Numbered from the stretch's first letter, positions 42,351 through 51,914 are shown. The stretch: 64,000 bases of DNA from CAYJEQ01 sp964370185 (GCA_964370185.1 CAYJIJ010000003.1:1-64000), one strand, 5' to 3'. Notes: a model not told the origin generated them from the letters alone. Program-made: numbers and translations.

Positions 42351-43778
42351 ATTAAAAAAGAATATAACAAGATATTTAAAAGTTTATTTGGATATTCAAT
42401 GGTGCCGATAATAAACTATCTCATATCATTTATAGCAGTTCCAATTGCAACAAGACTAATTTTCCCAGAAGAAATGGGTAAGATTAATCTTATTATATCG
42501 AGTGCGCAGACAATATTATTATTCGTTCTTTTAGGAGTGGACCAAGCGTTTTTTAGATTTTACTATGAACAGAGCAATCAAAAAAATAAAAAGCTGTTAT
42601 TTACATTTTGCATATCGATATCTGTTTTAGTAATATTAATTTCATCGGTAATTTTATACCCATTTGCTGGTCAAATATCCTTTCTATTAATTGGCACAAA
42701 TAATAAAGCTGTATATATATCACTTGTTCTAACAGTAACATTTTCAGCTATAAACAGATATCTTACACTTATTTTTAGGTTGGAAGAAAAACCAATAGCA
42801 TATATGGTTCAAAGTCTTTTGGCAGTACTGCTTTCAAGGACAGCATTAATAGTTACCGGAATAATAAATCCGATAGTGGAATACTATATTGTCATTCGCA
42901 TAATTCAAAATTCCTTAGTGACTCTTCTGTTAATAATAATGAATCTTAAAAAAATGAATTTTAATGGAATGAAAGAGTTTTCGAAAGACAGCTTTAGACC
43001 TATATTTCATTTTGCACTTCCGATAGCTCCTAATAATATGATAACATCGCTTAATAACTACATTATAAATCTTTTCATTGCTTTTAAATTGAGCTATGAG
43101 CAACTTGGGATTTATACATCCGCTGTTGCAATTGCTGGAACTGTTTCAGTTGTGCAAGTGACGATTAATTTATTAATCGGCCCTTATATTTTAAAAAATT
43201 ATAAGAGGGAAGACCACAACTTTTGGCTTATACATAAAGTAGTTTCCTATATATTATCATTACTGATAGTGGGAATAACAATGATACAACCGATATTTTT
43301 GTTATTGTTAGGGGAAAAATATAGAGAGGCGTCTAAACTATTTACCCTTTTGCTGTCATCTCCAATATTTTATACAATCACAGAAACGACATATATGGGA
43401 TTTACTATAATGAAAAACAACAACAAAAGAGTTATCAGTAGTGTAATTGCACTGACTATAAATGCCTTATTACTATCAGTGCTTTACTTTGTACCTAATA
43501 TTGATATTATATATGTTACTGTCGTTACTGCTATAAATGCATTTGTTTTAATGATGGCACAGAGTATATTAGGGCAGAGATTATTTAAAACTCTTGAAAA
43601 CTATAACCATATCTTTTTAGTCGCCATAGTTATAATTATTTGTACACTCATAAACTTGAATATATATGGTATATTCAAGTTTATATGCTTATTCTTAACT
43701 GCGCTTACATTAACACTCATCTACAAGGCTGATATTATATCTGCGTATAAGCTTATCAAAAATAATTATTCACATTAA
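42351..43778 (+). CDS. Wzx-type polysaccharide flippase
   Basis: Homology-style N-terminus (KKEYNKIFKSLFGYS) extends 16 codons upstream of the first ATG (42399) to an ATT at 42351, which follows GGTGAG (42340-42345); an in-frame TGA lies just before. A rare ATT start is therefore likely. About 475 residues, 12-14 transmembrane helices of the MATE-like/PST fold: YLISFIAVPIATRLIFPEEMG, FHFALPIAPNNMITSLNNYIIN. It moves lipid-linked repeat units across the membrane. Last gene of the operon. Confidence 0.88.
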   Translation: MKKEYNKIFKSLFGYSMVPIINYLISFIAVPIATRLIFPEEMGKINLIISSAQTILLFVLLGVDQAFFRFYYEQSNQKNKKLLFTFCISISVLVILISSVILYPFAGQISFLLIGTNNKAVYISLVLTVTFSAINRYLTLIFRLEEKPIAYMVQSLLAVLLSRTALIVTGIINPIVEYYIVIRIIQNSLVTLLLIIMNLKKMNFNGMKEFSKDSFRPIFHFALPIAPNNMITSLNNYIINLFIAFKLSYEQLGIYTSAVAIAGTVSVVQVTINLLIGPYILKNYKREDHNFWLIHKVVSYILSLLIVGITMIQPIFLLLLGEKYREASKLFTLLLSSPIFYTITETTYMGFTIMKNNNKRVISSVIALTINALLLSVLYFVPNIDIIYVTVVTAINAFVLMMAQSILGQRLFKTLENYNHIFLVAIVIIICTLINLNIYGIFKFICLFLTALTLTLIYKADIISAYKLIKNNYSH

Positions 43779-43833
43779 TTGATAATAACTTGATATAAAA
43801 TGCAAGAAAAACTTAATAAAGATAAATAAACTA

Positions 43834-43870
43834 AGGGACATGCACCAGCTGACAGCAGATGCATGCCCCT
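43834..43870. terminator. Terminator between convergent operons
   Basis: AGGGACATGCA (43834-43844) pairs with TGCATGCCCCT (43860-43870) with one mismatch, followed by AAATAATT. It separates the polysaccharide operon from the convergent MBOAT operon. Confidence 0.75.
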
Positions 43871-43885
43871 AAATAATTAAAACCC

Positions 43886-44983
43886 CTACCCCCAAACAAC
43901 CTCTCCCTGCATATAACTATCCACCGAATAAGCAAATAATATCTGCTCATACCCGATAATATCAAGCTCTGAGAGAAGCTCTTTGGTTACTTTCTCAGCA
44001 TCCACAAAGGTAATTCTTCCATAATGCGGTGCTAAAAAGGGGAGGTATGTCAGGGTGTGGGTATCGCCAAATACCAAAAGCTCGGTGTCGTATGGCGAAA
44101 AAACAGTTATATCAATCATGGTGGCTTCACCACCTAAAAAGACATCCATCGGGCTTCCAAGCTCAGCGGCGTCTTTAAAGAACAATTCATGATGAAGTGA
44201 TATTCCATCTTCGTCAAGACGCTCCACCAAATACTCCCTATCGTAGCGGTTAAAATGATACAGGCTGATGCTGTCCTGCCCCACATCTTTGTAGGGGGAT
44301 TTATCATATACATCACCGTAAAATGAGAATGTATTATGCTCAGTATCATACCGCTCGAAGGAATGGGGTGTGAGATTTAATCTGCTTGCAAGCTCACGGT
44401 ATAGATAGTAAGAGCCTGTTGAGGTGAGGTCGGACTGTGTTTTATAATAAAGTGGTAAATCATGGCTTGCAAAAAGTGTGGGATATACATCAACAGTGGA
44501 AACAATTCCCTCTAAATCACGGTAGACATCTTCTATATATTTCTTTTGATTAAATAAAAGCGTGCTTGAATAACTTCCGAGCATGTGTTGATTTATACCG
44601 CAGGAGGTGGGGACAAGCATCATATATGTCGGCACTCGGTATGTGGAGGTGAAATTCTTTATGCCCTCGGTGTTTAAAAAAGTTACACTTTCGTCCGCTG
44701 GAGGGATATTCTCAAGCAAGTAATCCTCGGTGATAAATATGCCATTCTGCTCCTCATAACCGCTCTCAAATCGCACCTTGATAAGTCCACTTCTAAGTTC
44801 GGAATTAAAGGGGAATAGCTCTGTTATGAGCGTCTCCAGAGAAGTGAAAAAGCTTTGCTTATCCGAAGTGTCGGGCTGTATGGGCAGGCTTGGATAACTC
44901 AGCGCCGCTCGAAAAGAAATTGTGGTCGTGGTTATTAAAATCGCCGCAATTATAAAAACTGCCGTGAGCCTTTTGGGTTTCAT
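43886..44983 (-). CDS. DHHW-family-like exported protein with degenerate motif
   Basis: 365 residues; AGGAGGG upstream. One N-terminal membrane/signal segment (LTAVFIIAAILITTTTISFRA). The fold-level pattern of AlgJ/DHHW partner proteins is kept (LFPFNSELRSGLIKVRFESG..., VYPTLFASHDLPLYYKTQSD, then FGDTHTLTYLPFLAPHYGRITFVD). But the D-H-H-W-T motif expected near residue 185 reads QSDLTSTGS, so the catalytic His residues are gone. Family members transfer acetyl groups to exported polysaccharide; this copy is probably not an active transferase. Confidence 0.78.
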   Translation of the reverse strand: MKPKRLTAVFIIAAILITTTTISFRAALSYPSLPIQPDTSDKQSFFTSLETLITELFPFNSELRSGLIKVRFESGYEEQNGIFITEDYLLENIPPADESVTFLNTEGIKNFTSTYRVPTYMMLVPTSCGINQHMLGSYSSTLLFNQKKYIEDVYRDLEGIVSTVDVYPTLFASHDLPLYYKTQSDLTSTGSYYLYRELASRLNLTPHSFERYDTEHNTFSFYGDVYDKSPYKDVGQDSISLYHFNRYDREYLVERLDEDGISLHHELFFKDAAELGSPMDVFLGGEATMIDITVFSPYDTELLVFGDTHTLTYLPFLAPHYGRITFVDAEKVTKELLSELDIIGYEQILFAYSVDSYMQGEVVWG

Positions 44984-45020
44984 GACTACATCCCTCCTTT
45001 CTGTCTAAATTGTAGAGTGT

Positions 45021-45221
45021 TTAATCACTCTCACTCTCTTCTTCTGCTTCTTGCTTCTTTTTCTCATCATAAATAGAGTAGAGTTTGGCAATAAGAAAAT
45101 AAAATATTAAAGTTGTAATTGCTCCTAAAGGAGTACTCAAGTCATTACTTATTCCTAATCCTGAATATAATAGCGTAAATACAGCATAGGGCACTATAAA
45201 AAGCAAAAGGGCCTTTATCAT
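45021..45221 (-). CDS. Small two-helix membrane protein
   Basis: Start at ATG 45221, with GGAGGAAG 6 nt upstream. 66 residues: two hydrophobic segments (IKALLLFIVPYAVFTLLYSG and PLGAITTLIFYFLIAKLYS), then an acidic/basic tail (DEKKKQEAEEESESD). It lies between the MBOAT and DHHW-like genes with the same orientation, so it is probably a subunit of that complex. No family recognised. Confidence 0.72.
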   Translation of the reverse strand: MIKALLLFIVPYAVFTLLYSGLGISNDLSTPLGAITTLIFYFLIAKLYSIYDEKKKQEAEEESESD

Positions 45222-45281
45222 AATGAACTTCCTCCAAATCTTGTTATAAGCCTTAAGCCAATACAATCTTCACAAATGAAT

Positions 45282-46613
45282 TTACACCATAAAAACAACC
45301 GATAAAAATAAGAGCAGAAGCGATTGTAAAGAGCTTATTATCTGCCAAGTAGCAGGATAATGTTTTTCCATAAATTTGGCGGTCACACTATAAATACTAC
45401 TGCAAAGAACTACACATAAAATAAGTGTGCCCATATTTGCACTGAGAAGATAAAGGGTTATATTATCGGTTGCTGGTAGGTCCGATAGATTAAACATTGA
45501 GCGTATATAAAATGTAGCTTCTGGTATGCTTGAGGCAGTGATGAATACAAATGAGAATATTGTTACACAGAATGTCATCATTCTGCTTATGAAATCGGGT
45601 GTGTTTTTAACTATAAATGGATAGAGATACTGCTCCCCTATAATAAATAATGCAAGGTAAATTCCCCATAATAGATAGTTTGGAGTAATTCCATACCAGA
45701 GAGAAATGAGCATACTCACCAAAATTATATTGAGTGAAGCGGATAGGAAACCACCGCTTTTTTCACCGAGTTGCATATAGACATATTTTCGCACAAATTG
45801 GTTTATCGTGATATTAAATCTGGCAAAAAACTCATCCACACTGCGGGACATGAATGGATAGTAAAAACTCATAGGTAGCTTAAATGAAAACAGATATGCA
45901 ATTGCTTGCGCCATATCGAAATAGGCGGAGAGTGTAAAATAAAGAGAAAATGTAAAGCTTATCACCAAAAGCCAAATGCCGAGAACCGAAAAATTTGAGT
46001 GGCTAATTTGGGCTAAATCGGTGTAGAGACGGTGCACACTGTCTGCGAGTATTACTTTCTTGGCAACTGCGGAAATGAGCATTACAGCACCTTTGCTTAT
46101 TGAGGTAAGCGAGGGATGAACTTCTTTAATAGGATAGCGAATTTCCCCCAACCTCACAAATGGCCCACAAAATATCTTGCCGAAAAACAGGCTGTAAACT
46201 GCATATAAAAGGAGATTTTTCTCAGCTTCGAGCTCTTTTTTATATATGTCCACCGTGTAGCTTATACCGCACAGCGCAACTACCATTACACCTGCAACAG
46301 TAATGCCACTTTCGGTTAGAATAACACTGAAATAGCTAAATATTGCAAGATTTTTTATCACATTAATAACTGTAAAGAACAATGCAAGTTTTTTTATTTT
46401 GCGTTTTGAAAGCCTGCCTATAAGTAAGCCAAAAATATAGTCGGTAAATGTCATTGTAAGAAGGATGTATATATTTGCCTCGGAAAGAGTGAGGTAGAAT
46501 GCAAGGGAAATTATCAAGAGTGAAACATATTTATATTTATTGGGTGAGAAATAGTAAAAAGCCATTGAGAGTGGCAAAAAGAAAAATATAAAGGTTAAAC
46601 TAAAAAACTCCAA
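45282..46613 (-). CDS. MBOAT-family (AlgI-like) membrane protein with both catalytic His lost
   Basis: Start is probably TTG 46613 (AGGAGGTG 6 nt upstream), giving the usual N-terminus MEFFSLTFIFFFLPLSMAFYY; a GTG at 46622 overlaps the ribosome site. 443 residues, ~11 helices. The AlgI motif LWHG is LWYG here (Tyr307), and the upstream WRRWHISL-type motif reads FFARFNIT, so both conserved His are replaced. Topology, the re-entrant region (FARFNITINQFVRKYVY) and C-terminal LLWG are kept. AlgI-type proteins pass acyl groups across the membrane; this one is probably inactive or repurposed. Confidence 0.82.
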   Translation of the reverse strand: MEFFSLTFIFFFLPLSMAFYYFSPNKYKYVSLLIISLAFYLTLSEANIYILLTMTFTDYIFGLLIGRLSKRKIKKLALFFTVINVIKNLAIFSYFSVILTESGITVAGVMVVALCGISYTVDIYKKELEAEKNLLLYAVYSLFFGKIFCGPFVRLGEIRYPIKEVHPSLTSISKGAVMLISAVAKKVILADSVHRLYTDLAQISHSNFSVLGIWLLVISFTFSLYFTLSAYFDMAQAIAYLFSFKLPMSFYYPFMSRSVDEFFARFNITINQFVRKYVYMQLGEKSGGFLSASLNIILVSMLISLWYGITPNYLLWGIYLALFIIGEQYLYPFIVKNTPDFISRMMTFCVTIFSFVFITASSIPEATFYIRSMFNLSDLPATDNITLYLLSANMGTLILCVVLCSSIYSVTAKFMEKHYPATWQIISSLQSLLLLFLSVVFMV

Positions 46614-46802
46614 AGCAGGCACCTCCTATTATAAAATATTTCGAAAAAATTATGGTGTTGCCACCTGTAATCTAAATTTGTTTTATTAAATCTTAGTCAA
46701 AATTATAGCTGAGTGAAAGCATTCTGCTCTCATTACTACATTTGCAGTTTACCCACCCGAAAAAAGAGAACTATAAATATTCGCACAATTAAAGCCTAAT
46801 TT

Positions 46803-47402
46803 TTAACGCCCTAATTCATCCTTAACTTTTTCTAAAATCTTACTGTATTCTTCATAACTCATAAGTGAATTTAGCACGCTTACTAAAGAGTTGCTTGAAA
46901 GGCGTTTTGGTAGGGAGAGCTTTTCAAGGAGTGCACGGCGAATATCGCTACTGTTATCAGCGCCCGATATGCCATCGGTGATAAAGTCCTGTTTTGTGAT
47001 GAGCCTTGTAGGCGCAGAAGTGGTGCAGGAAATTACACCTGAAGCGGCAAGAGCGTCCATTATCACTTCTTTAGGTACTCCCTCAACACCTAAAGTGCCC
47101 TCAGCGGAGGGGGAGGCTTTTCGGTGCTCTTTCCCTGGGATATCCGGGATGTAGACATGGGTTATTTTGCCCTCTTTTATAGCGCCTTTAAGATAGTTTC
47201 GAATTTTAAATCCAGCCATGTCGGAATCAGTGAAGATAATAAGCCCATTTTCTTTGGCAAGGCGCCTGAGCAAGGCAAGCATTTCTTTGTCCTTAAATAT
47301 CCTATATCCACCGAGTTCTATTATATTCGCATCGATTATAGAGCTCAGTTTTGATTTGTCGTACCTGCCCTCTACAACCACGGTTTCGGTTAATTTTATC
47401 AT
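46803..47402 (-). CDS. rnmV: RNase M5-like TOPRIM protein
   Basis: 199 residues. TOPRIM signatures: VVVEGRYDKSKL (Glu) and IIFTDSDMAGFKIRNYL (D-x-D), then HVYIPDIPGKEHRKASPSAEGTLGVEG as in RNase M5. C-terminal region after ~110 (DUF4093-type) is divergent from Bacillus RnmV. The family matures 5S rRNA 3' and 5' ends at the double-stranded stem. Start ATG 47402 has AAAGGA 11 nt upstream. Upstream gap 47403-47537 has no gene. Confidence 0.85.
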   Translation of the reverse strand: MIKLTETVVVEGRYDKSKLSSIIDANIIELGGYRIFKDKEMLALLRRLAKENGLIIFTDSDMAGFKIRNYLKGAIKEGKITHVYIPDIPGKEHRKASPSAEGTLGVEGVPKEVIMDALAASGVISCTTSAPTRLITKQDFITDGISGADNSSDIRRALLEKLSLPKRLSSNSLVSVLNSLMSYEEYSKILEKVKDELGR

Positions 47403-47537
47403 ATATGGGGAGTCCTTTCTAAGGGTTTAGAAGTCCAATGTTTTGTGACGACTACACCCTGTTAGAAAACTTTTCTGCACACTGTATCTACCTCTCCACT
47501 ACTATAAAAAATTGTAGAGAAAAGAGCTTTAAGTCTT

Positions 47538-48584
47538 TTATTTCTTTGAGTCATGCAGTAGTGAGATGAGGCTGATTACTGTTTTTTCTAAAATAATTCT
47601 GTCATTCACCTTAGAGCTTTTGAGTGATAAATCGGCATCTGTAAGCAGTGCGAGTGCCTCATATAGCTTAGACGCTGTATGCTTTGCCGATTGATTATAG
47701 GCGTTTTTTAGCCTGAAATTGTTTTTAGAAGTAAATCCAAAATCCTCACTCGCAGTGGATAGAGGCACATTGTTCGCCTGCGCTACCTTAGCCCTGTATA
47801 AATCGCAAAAGCTGTTTGAAAGGACTGCCATAATCATGGTGGGCGGTTCTTTTAGATAGAGAAGGTCGGAGAGTATCCGCATAGCCTGAGAGGGATTTTT
47901 GGCGTTTATTGCATTTGTTAGGTCAAACACCCTCGCTTCCACTGTTTCCACGGTGTAGCGGTGGATATCTTCATTTGTAATATTATCGCTACAGATGGCA
48001 GATAGTTTTGAGAGCTCATTATTTAGTATGGACATATCCGTGCCACAGTGACGAATTAATTCACTTGCCACATTTTTCTCGATATTCTTACCACTTTTTT
48101 TAAGGGTGCGAGTGATAAATGCAGTTAAGTCGGATGGTTGTTGTTTTTCGAATTTTAAAATATTGCCATTTTTCTCAAAAGCAGCATTTATCAGTTTGCA
48201 GGCTTTATTCTTTAAGGGGGAAAAGCTATTATCCTTTATCACAAGCAAAAATAAAGTGTGCGGTGGCATGTCTTCCGCCGCTTTTATTACTTCTTCTATG
48301 AGCTCGCCTGCATTATCGCCCTGTGGGATGGGGGGAGTGTTTAGCATCACCGCCCTAAATCCACCAAACATCGGCACTGATTCTATGCTATTTGTAAAAG
48401 CTTCCCCAGTGGTCTTACTGCCGTCGAGCTGTAAAAAATCGCCGTCATTTTTGGCGGTAAATTCCTTTATCATGTTAACCGCATGATTTATTAAGTAATG
48501 CTCGTTTCCATATATTAAAAAGAGGCGGGAGAAATCCTCCTGCTTTAAAGTTTCTTTGAGTTTGGCGATATCGAGTTTTGCCAT
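47538..48584 (-). CDS. holA: DNA polymerase III delta subunit
   Basis: 348 residues; CGGAGG before ATG. Clamp-loader AAA+ fold without a P-loop: RLFLIYGNEHYLINHAVN, NDGDFLQLDG, ETVEARVFDLTNAI, RHCGTDMSILNNELSKL and KHTASKLYEALALLTDADLSLKS in the collar domain. Opens the beta clamp together with delta' (17059-18006). It precedes comEC in reverse order, a common Firmicutes pairing (comEC-holA). Confidence 0.94.
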   Translation of the reverse strand: MAKLDIAKLKETLKQEDFSRLFLIYGNEHYLINHAVNMIKEFTAKNDGDFLQLDGSKTTGEAFTNSIESVPMFGGFRAVMLNTPPIPQGDNAGELIEEVIKAAEDMPPHTLFLLVIKDNSFSPLKNKACKLINAAFEKNGNILKFEKQQPSDLTAFITRTLKKSGKNIEKNVASELIRHCGTDMSILNNELSKLSAICSDNITNEDIHRYTVETVEARVFDLTNAINAKNPSQAMRILSDLLYLKEPPTMIMAVLSNSFCDLYRAKVAQANNVPLSTASEDFGFTSKNNFRLKNAYNQSAKHTASKLYEALALLTDADLSLKSSKVNDRIILEKTVISLISLLHDSKK

Positions 48585-48630
48585 ACAGTTGCCTCCGAAG
48601 TCCTTAGTTTTTAGGCTTTAGCCATATAAA

Positions 48631-50670
48631 TTATTCATATATGTAGTAATTATATTCATATTCATCGTGATAAGAGCTGATTTTAAAGCTGTTATCATGC
48701 TTAATTAAATTATTATCCTCGTCAATAATGCAGTTATACAGGCTATCGGCGTCATTAGAAACAATTATACCATAATTCCCCGACTTTTTTAATAGCGAAA
48801 CATCATTATTTACAATTTTTATATCACCCGACGAAGTAAGCTCAACGCTAAAGTCGTCACTTAAATTAATTTTACACTCGGTGGCAAGTAGTGTTTTGCT
48901 CTCTACAAGACTGTTTTGCAAGAATGTGGAGGTGCTTTCATCGGAATATACGAGGTTTTTAGGAGTGGTTTCGGTGAGATAATCGGCAAATGCACCCGAT
49001 ATTTGCCCCGTGGATATTACCGTATCAGCCATTACATCGGCATGCCTATACGAAGAATAATCCTCCACAATCGCTATCTCGGCACCTCGATGATTGAGCA
49101 CAAAATATCCATCACCCATTTTTATGCCAAATCCGTTGTAAAACTGACTGTACAGGGTGGCATGTCCGATAAAAACTAAAACTGCTGAGCATAAAAGTGA
49201 TAAACACATCTCATGGGAGGAGGCCTGAAGATATATGGCTAAATAGATTATCACTGAGGCGAGGATGAATGTCAGCAGTAATGTTGGGGTGTCCACATAT
49301 ATTACTGAATAGGGAATTTTACTTACAAACACCGAAATTTCAGCAATCATCATCAATAAAGCTCCCGATAAAAATCCAAATAGTTCACCAGTAAAGCCAA
49401 ACAGACCGCCTAAAACTCCCGTGATAAGAGAAGAAATAAGGGAGAGCTGAGCGAGGAGACCACAAAGTATATTTGCAAATGGAGAAATGAGTGAAAAATA
49501 TCCGAAATAGAGTGGAGTAAGCACAATTAGAGATAGCCATGCCGCCACCGATTGTAGCGCTAAACCATGCAGAACATTTAAAAATCTATTTTTAGATTTT
49601 ATAGCAAAACGAATCTTTAAAAACGGAGTGATAAGACATAGCCCAAGAGATGCCGAATAAGAGAGTATAAAACCAACATCGTGGACTATCAAAGGGTTAA
49701 GTAGCAAACTTATAATCCCTGCTACTGCCAGTGATGTGAGAGTGTCGGCTTCTCTGAATATGATATTTGCGATGAGTGAAAGCAAAATCATTATCACTGA
49801 GCGTGTCACCGAGGGGGAGAAGCCACAAATGCAGGCAAAGAGAATGGGGACGGGGAGGGTCAGCAGCGAAGACATGCGAATAGGTATTCCCATATAACAC
49901 AAAAATCCTAAAAAGCTAAAACTGACCACCGACATATGCAGTCCGGACACACTTGTAAGATGCGAAGTGCCTGCAATATTCATGCTCTGCGTGAGCTCAT
50001 AGTCCATATATCTTTCATCGCCTGTCGCAATTGCTACTGCAAGCCCTGAATAGTCAGAATTAACACTGTGCAGTATATTTTCAGTTATGTAATTTCTAAA
50101 GCCTACCGATAGCTGAGTAAGGGGGAAGGCGGCTTCTTCGGATGGAGTGATATTTACTACTGCGCTTCCCCTTAGGTGAATATCGTCCGAAATCTGCTCG
50201 CCGAGCATTTTATATGTTGGCATATCGGTGAGCACGGAGGTGTGAAAACTTTCCCCTTCATCAATATCAAGCTTCCCATATGTGGTAAAGCTGATGGTGA
50301 AATTTTCGGGAATTCCCTGTACATTTAACGCAGTTGCCCTTGCATTTATTAGGTGACCTCCATAGTAATCCTCAATTTCGGTAGCAGTAGCATGTATCTG
50401 AACTATCTTGCCGCCCATCTTTGCTAAAGGGATGAGCTCATTATTTAGATGCAATGAAAGACTTATTAGCGCAAAAGAAACACCAATCAGAAAAACTCCT
50501 ACATATTTTATATTTTTTACGATTTTATCGGTATTGACAAAAAGCAAAACCGCTCCCACCGATAAAATCAGCATGGAAACGGTCAGTACCACTCTAATAT
50601 TAAAATAAAAAGGCATTAGCAGGGAAGTGATAATATATCCACTCCCCATAAAGAAAAGGGGACGCTTCAT
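48631..50670 (-). CDS. comEC: ComEC/Rec2 DNA-uptake channel with degenerate C-terminal domain
   Basis: Start ATG 50670 (GAGAGTG upstream). 679 residues. N-terminal DUF4131 region (~1-190) with OB-like segment, then Competence domain with GTSHLTSVSGLHMSVVSF (hallmark), SPSVTRSVIMILL and about 10 membrane helices to ~500. The C-terminal ~170 residues align in position with the metallo-beta-lactamase domain but lack the HxHxDH zinc motif (DTVISTGQISGAFADYL instead). So it may pass single-stranded DNA without the extracytoplasmic nuclease activity, or be used in a reduced system. Confidence 0.92.
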   Translation of the reverse strand: MKRPLFFMGSGYIITSLLMPFYFNIRVVLTVSMLILSVGAVLLFVNTDKIVKNIKYVGVFLIGVSFALISLSLHLNNELIPLAKMGGKIVQIHATATEIEDYYGGHLINARATALNVQGIPENFTISFTTYGKLDIDEGESFHTSVLTDMPTYKMLGEQISDDIHLRGSAVVNITPSEEAAFPLTQLSVGFRNYITENILHSVNSDYSGLAVAIATGDERYMDYELTQSMNIAGTSHLTSVSGLHMSVVSFSFLGFLCYMGIPIRMSSLLTLPVPILFACICGFSPSVTRSVIMILLSLIANIIFREADTLTSLAVAGIISLLLNPLIVHDVGFILSYSASLGLCLITPFLKIRFAIKSKNRFLNVLHGLALQSVAAWLSLIVLTPLYFGYFSLISPFANILCGLLAQLSLISSLITGVLGGLFGFTGELFGFLSGALLMMIAEISVFVSKIPYSVIYVDTPTLLLTFILASVIIYLAIYLQASSHEMCLSLLCSAVLVFIGHATLYSQFYNGFGIKMGDGYFVLNHRGAEIAIVEDYSSYRHADVMADTVISTGQISGAFADYLTETTPKNLVYSDESTSTFLQNSLVESKTLLATECKINLSDDFSVELTSSGDIKIVNNDVSLLKKSGNYGIIVSNDADSLYNCIIDEDNNLIKHDNSFKISSYHDEYEYNYYIYE

Positions 50671-51055
50671 GATGTCACTCTCCATAGATGTCGTTCAAAG
50701 GCTATCGTCACACAGATTATACAGCGATAATCCATAGGGTGGCTTCCCTATGGTAACTTCCCAAAAACGAACCGTTTTTTATTTACCCAAAAGCCCCATA
50801 CCTATGTCATCCCACCTTGTAAGGCGAGAGCATTACTGCGGCGGTCTTCCTTGCTATGGTGCTTTTGGCGGTATAAAAAATTCTGCGAACTCTCCATGTG
50901 TAAATTTTTTTAGATGTACGTATTCTTTAATTGTGTGCAGAAGCTATGTGGTGCGATATGCACAGTGATTAGCTAAATTTACACATTACGAGCGTGTTCG
51001 TTTTAGGGGAGTCACCCTAACCAAATAAAATGCTTTTGGATTATATGGGTTATCC
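50671..51055. other. Gap upstream of comEC with repeat-like sequence
   Basis: Holds no supported gene. A plus-strand 72-codon frame (50750-50968) is Cys-rich and looks noncoding. The stretch GCGTGTTCGTTTTAGGGGAGT-type near 50992-51015 recurs at 53306-53330 (one base different spacing), so a dispersed repeat is likely here. Confidence 0.45.
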
Positions 51056-51802
51056 TTAAGTTAAAATATCCTTTAAAAACCCCAAACTATTGGGTGTGAA
51101 TTCTATCTGGCTGAGCAAATACTGCTCTGTGGCTTTAGCGAGCAAATCAAGCGAGTGTCCGCCGAGTGTAAAAGAAAAAAGGCTTGGCTGTGTGGAGTAA
51201 ATAATATGCCGCATCGCATTTACCACGGAATAGCTAAGCTTTATATCCGCCCTGCGGCTTCCCGATTTCACACAGTCGGAGCACAGCATAATTCCATCCT
51301 CTAAAAAAAGGCTGAAATATTCACTCTCATGCTTACCACAATTAGCGCAACCCACGAGATCGGGCATAAAGCCGCTTAAAGTGAGAAGTCTTAGTTCAAA
51401 TACTGCCTTAATAAAAGATATTGGGCGCATACTCTCTTCAAGTATATGTAGACTGTTTAAAAGCAGTTTTTGCTGTTGCTCGGTTTGCTCTCCCTCCCTA
51501 CAAAAAATCCCTGCAAGCTCACAGAGGTAGGTAGCGAGGGAGAGTTTTTCTATATCCTGCCTAATTCCGAAAAAAAGACGATGATAATCAGCACTAACCA
51601 CTATGAGTGAATCCCTTTTTTTCTCAAGGACAAACCTCGAATAGCAGATGAGCTCGGTAGCTCCCGAGAGTTTCCCGCGTGGGTTTATAGCTCCTCTGGC
51701 ATATGCGGAAATCACACCCATGTCGGGGGTTAAAAGATGGATAATTCTATCACCTTTAAAAGGCTTTGTCTTTATTATCACTGCATCCGTCGTAATTTGC
51801 AT
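51056..51802 (-). CDS. recO: DNA repair protein RecO
   Basis: 248 residues. N-terminal OB fold (TTDAVIIKTKPFKGDRIIHLLTPDMGVISAYARGAINPRGK), helical middle, and the zinc site CANCGKHES...CSDCVKSGS. It loads RecA on SSB-coated DNA in the RecFOR pathway. The ATG lies inside the yqzL frame (47-bp overlap), and era is upstream in the usual Firmicutes order. Confidence 0.96.
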   Translation of the reverse strand: MQITTDAVIIKTKPFKGDRIIHLLTPDMGVISAYARGAINPRGKLSGATELICYSRFVLEKKRDSLIVVSADYHRLFFGIRQDIEKLSLATYLCELAGIFCREGEQTEQQQKLLLNSLHILEESMRPISFIKAVFELRLLTLSGFMPDLVGCANCGKHESEYFSLFLEDGIMLCSDCVKSGSRRADIKLSYSVVNAMRHIIYSTQPSLFSFTLGGHSLDLLAKATEQYLLSQIEFTPNSLGFLKDILT

Positions 51803-51914
51803 TTTCTCTATCTCCGCTGTTGTTTACAGCAACCCTCAGATTATCAACATAGCAGAGATAATCCTCTATTTTGCCGCTTTTCTCAAATAATTCCCAGTGT
51901 TTGTCGGTATTCAT
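51756..51914 (-). CDS. yqzL: YqzL-like small protein
   Basis: 52 residues from ATG 51914, behind GGGAGG. The core W-x-x-F-x-x-[ST]-G-x-[IV]-x-x-Y-L (HWELFEKSGKIEDYLCY) is the YqzL signature. YqzL sits just before recO in Bacillus, as here, though it overlaps recO by 47 bp. Role unknown. The last ~20 residues are read in a frame that also encodes RecO, so its C-terminus is constrained by recO. Confidence 0.82.
   Translation of the reverse strand: MNTDKHWELFEKSGKIEDYLCYVDNLRVAVNNSGDRENANYDGCSDNKDKAF

Noticed and set aside
50750..50968. 72-codon Cys-rich plus-strand frame
   Set aside because: No ribosome site, no family, and composition typical of a dispersed repeat. It opposes the comEC-recO operon.
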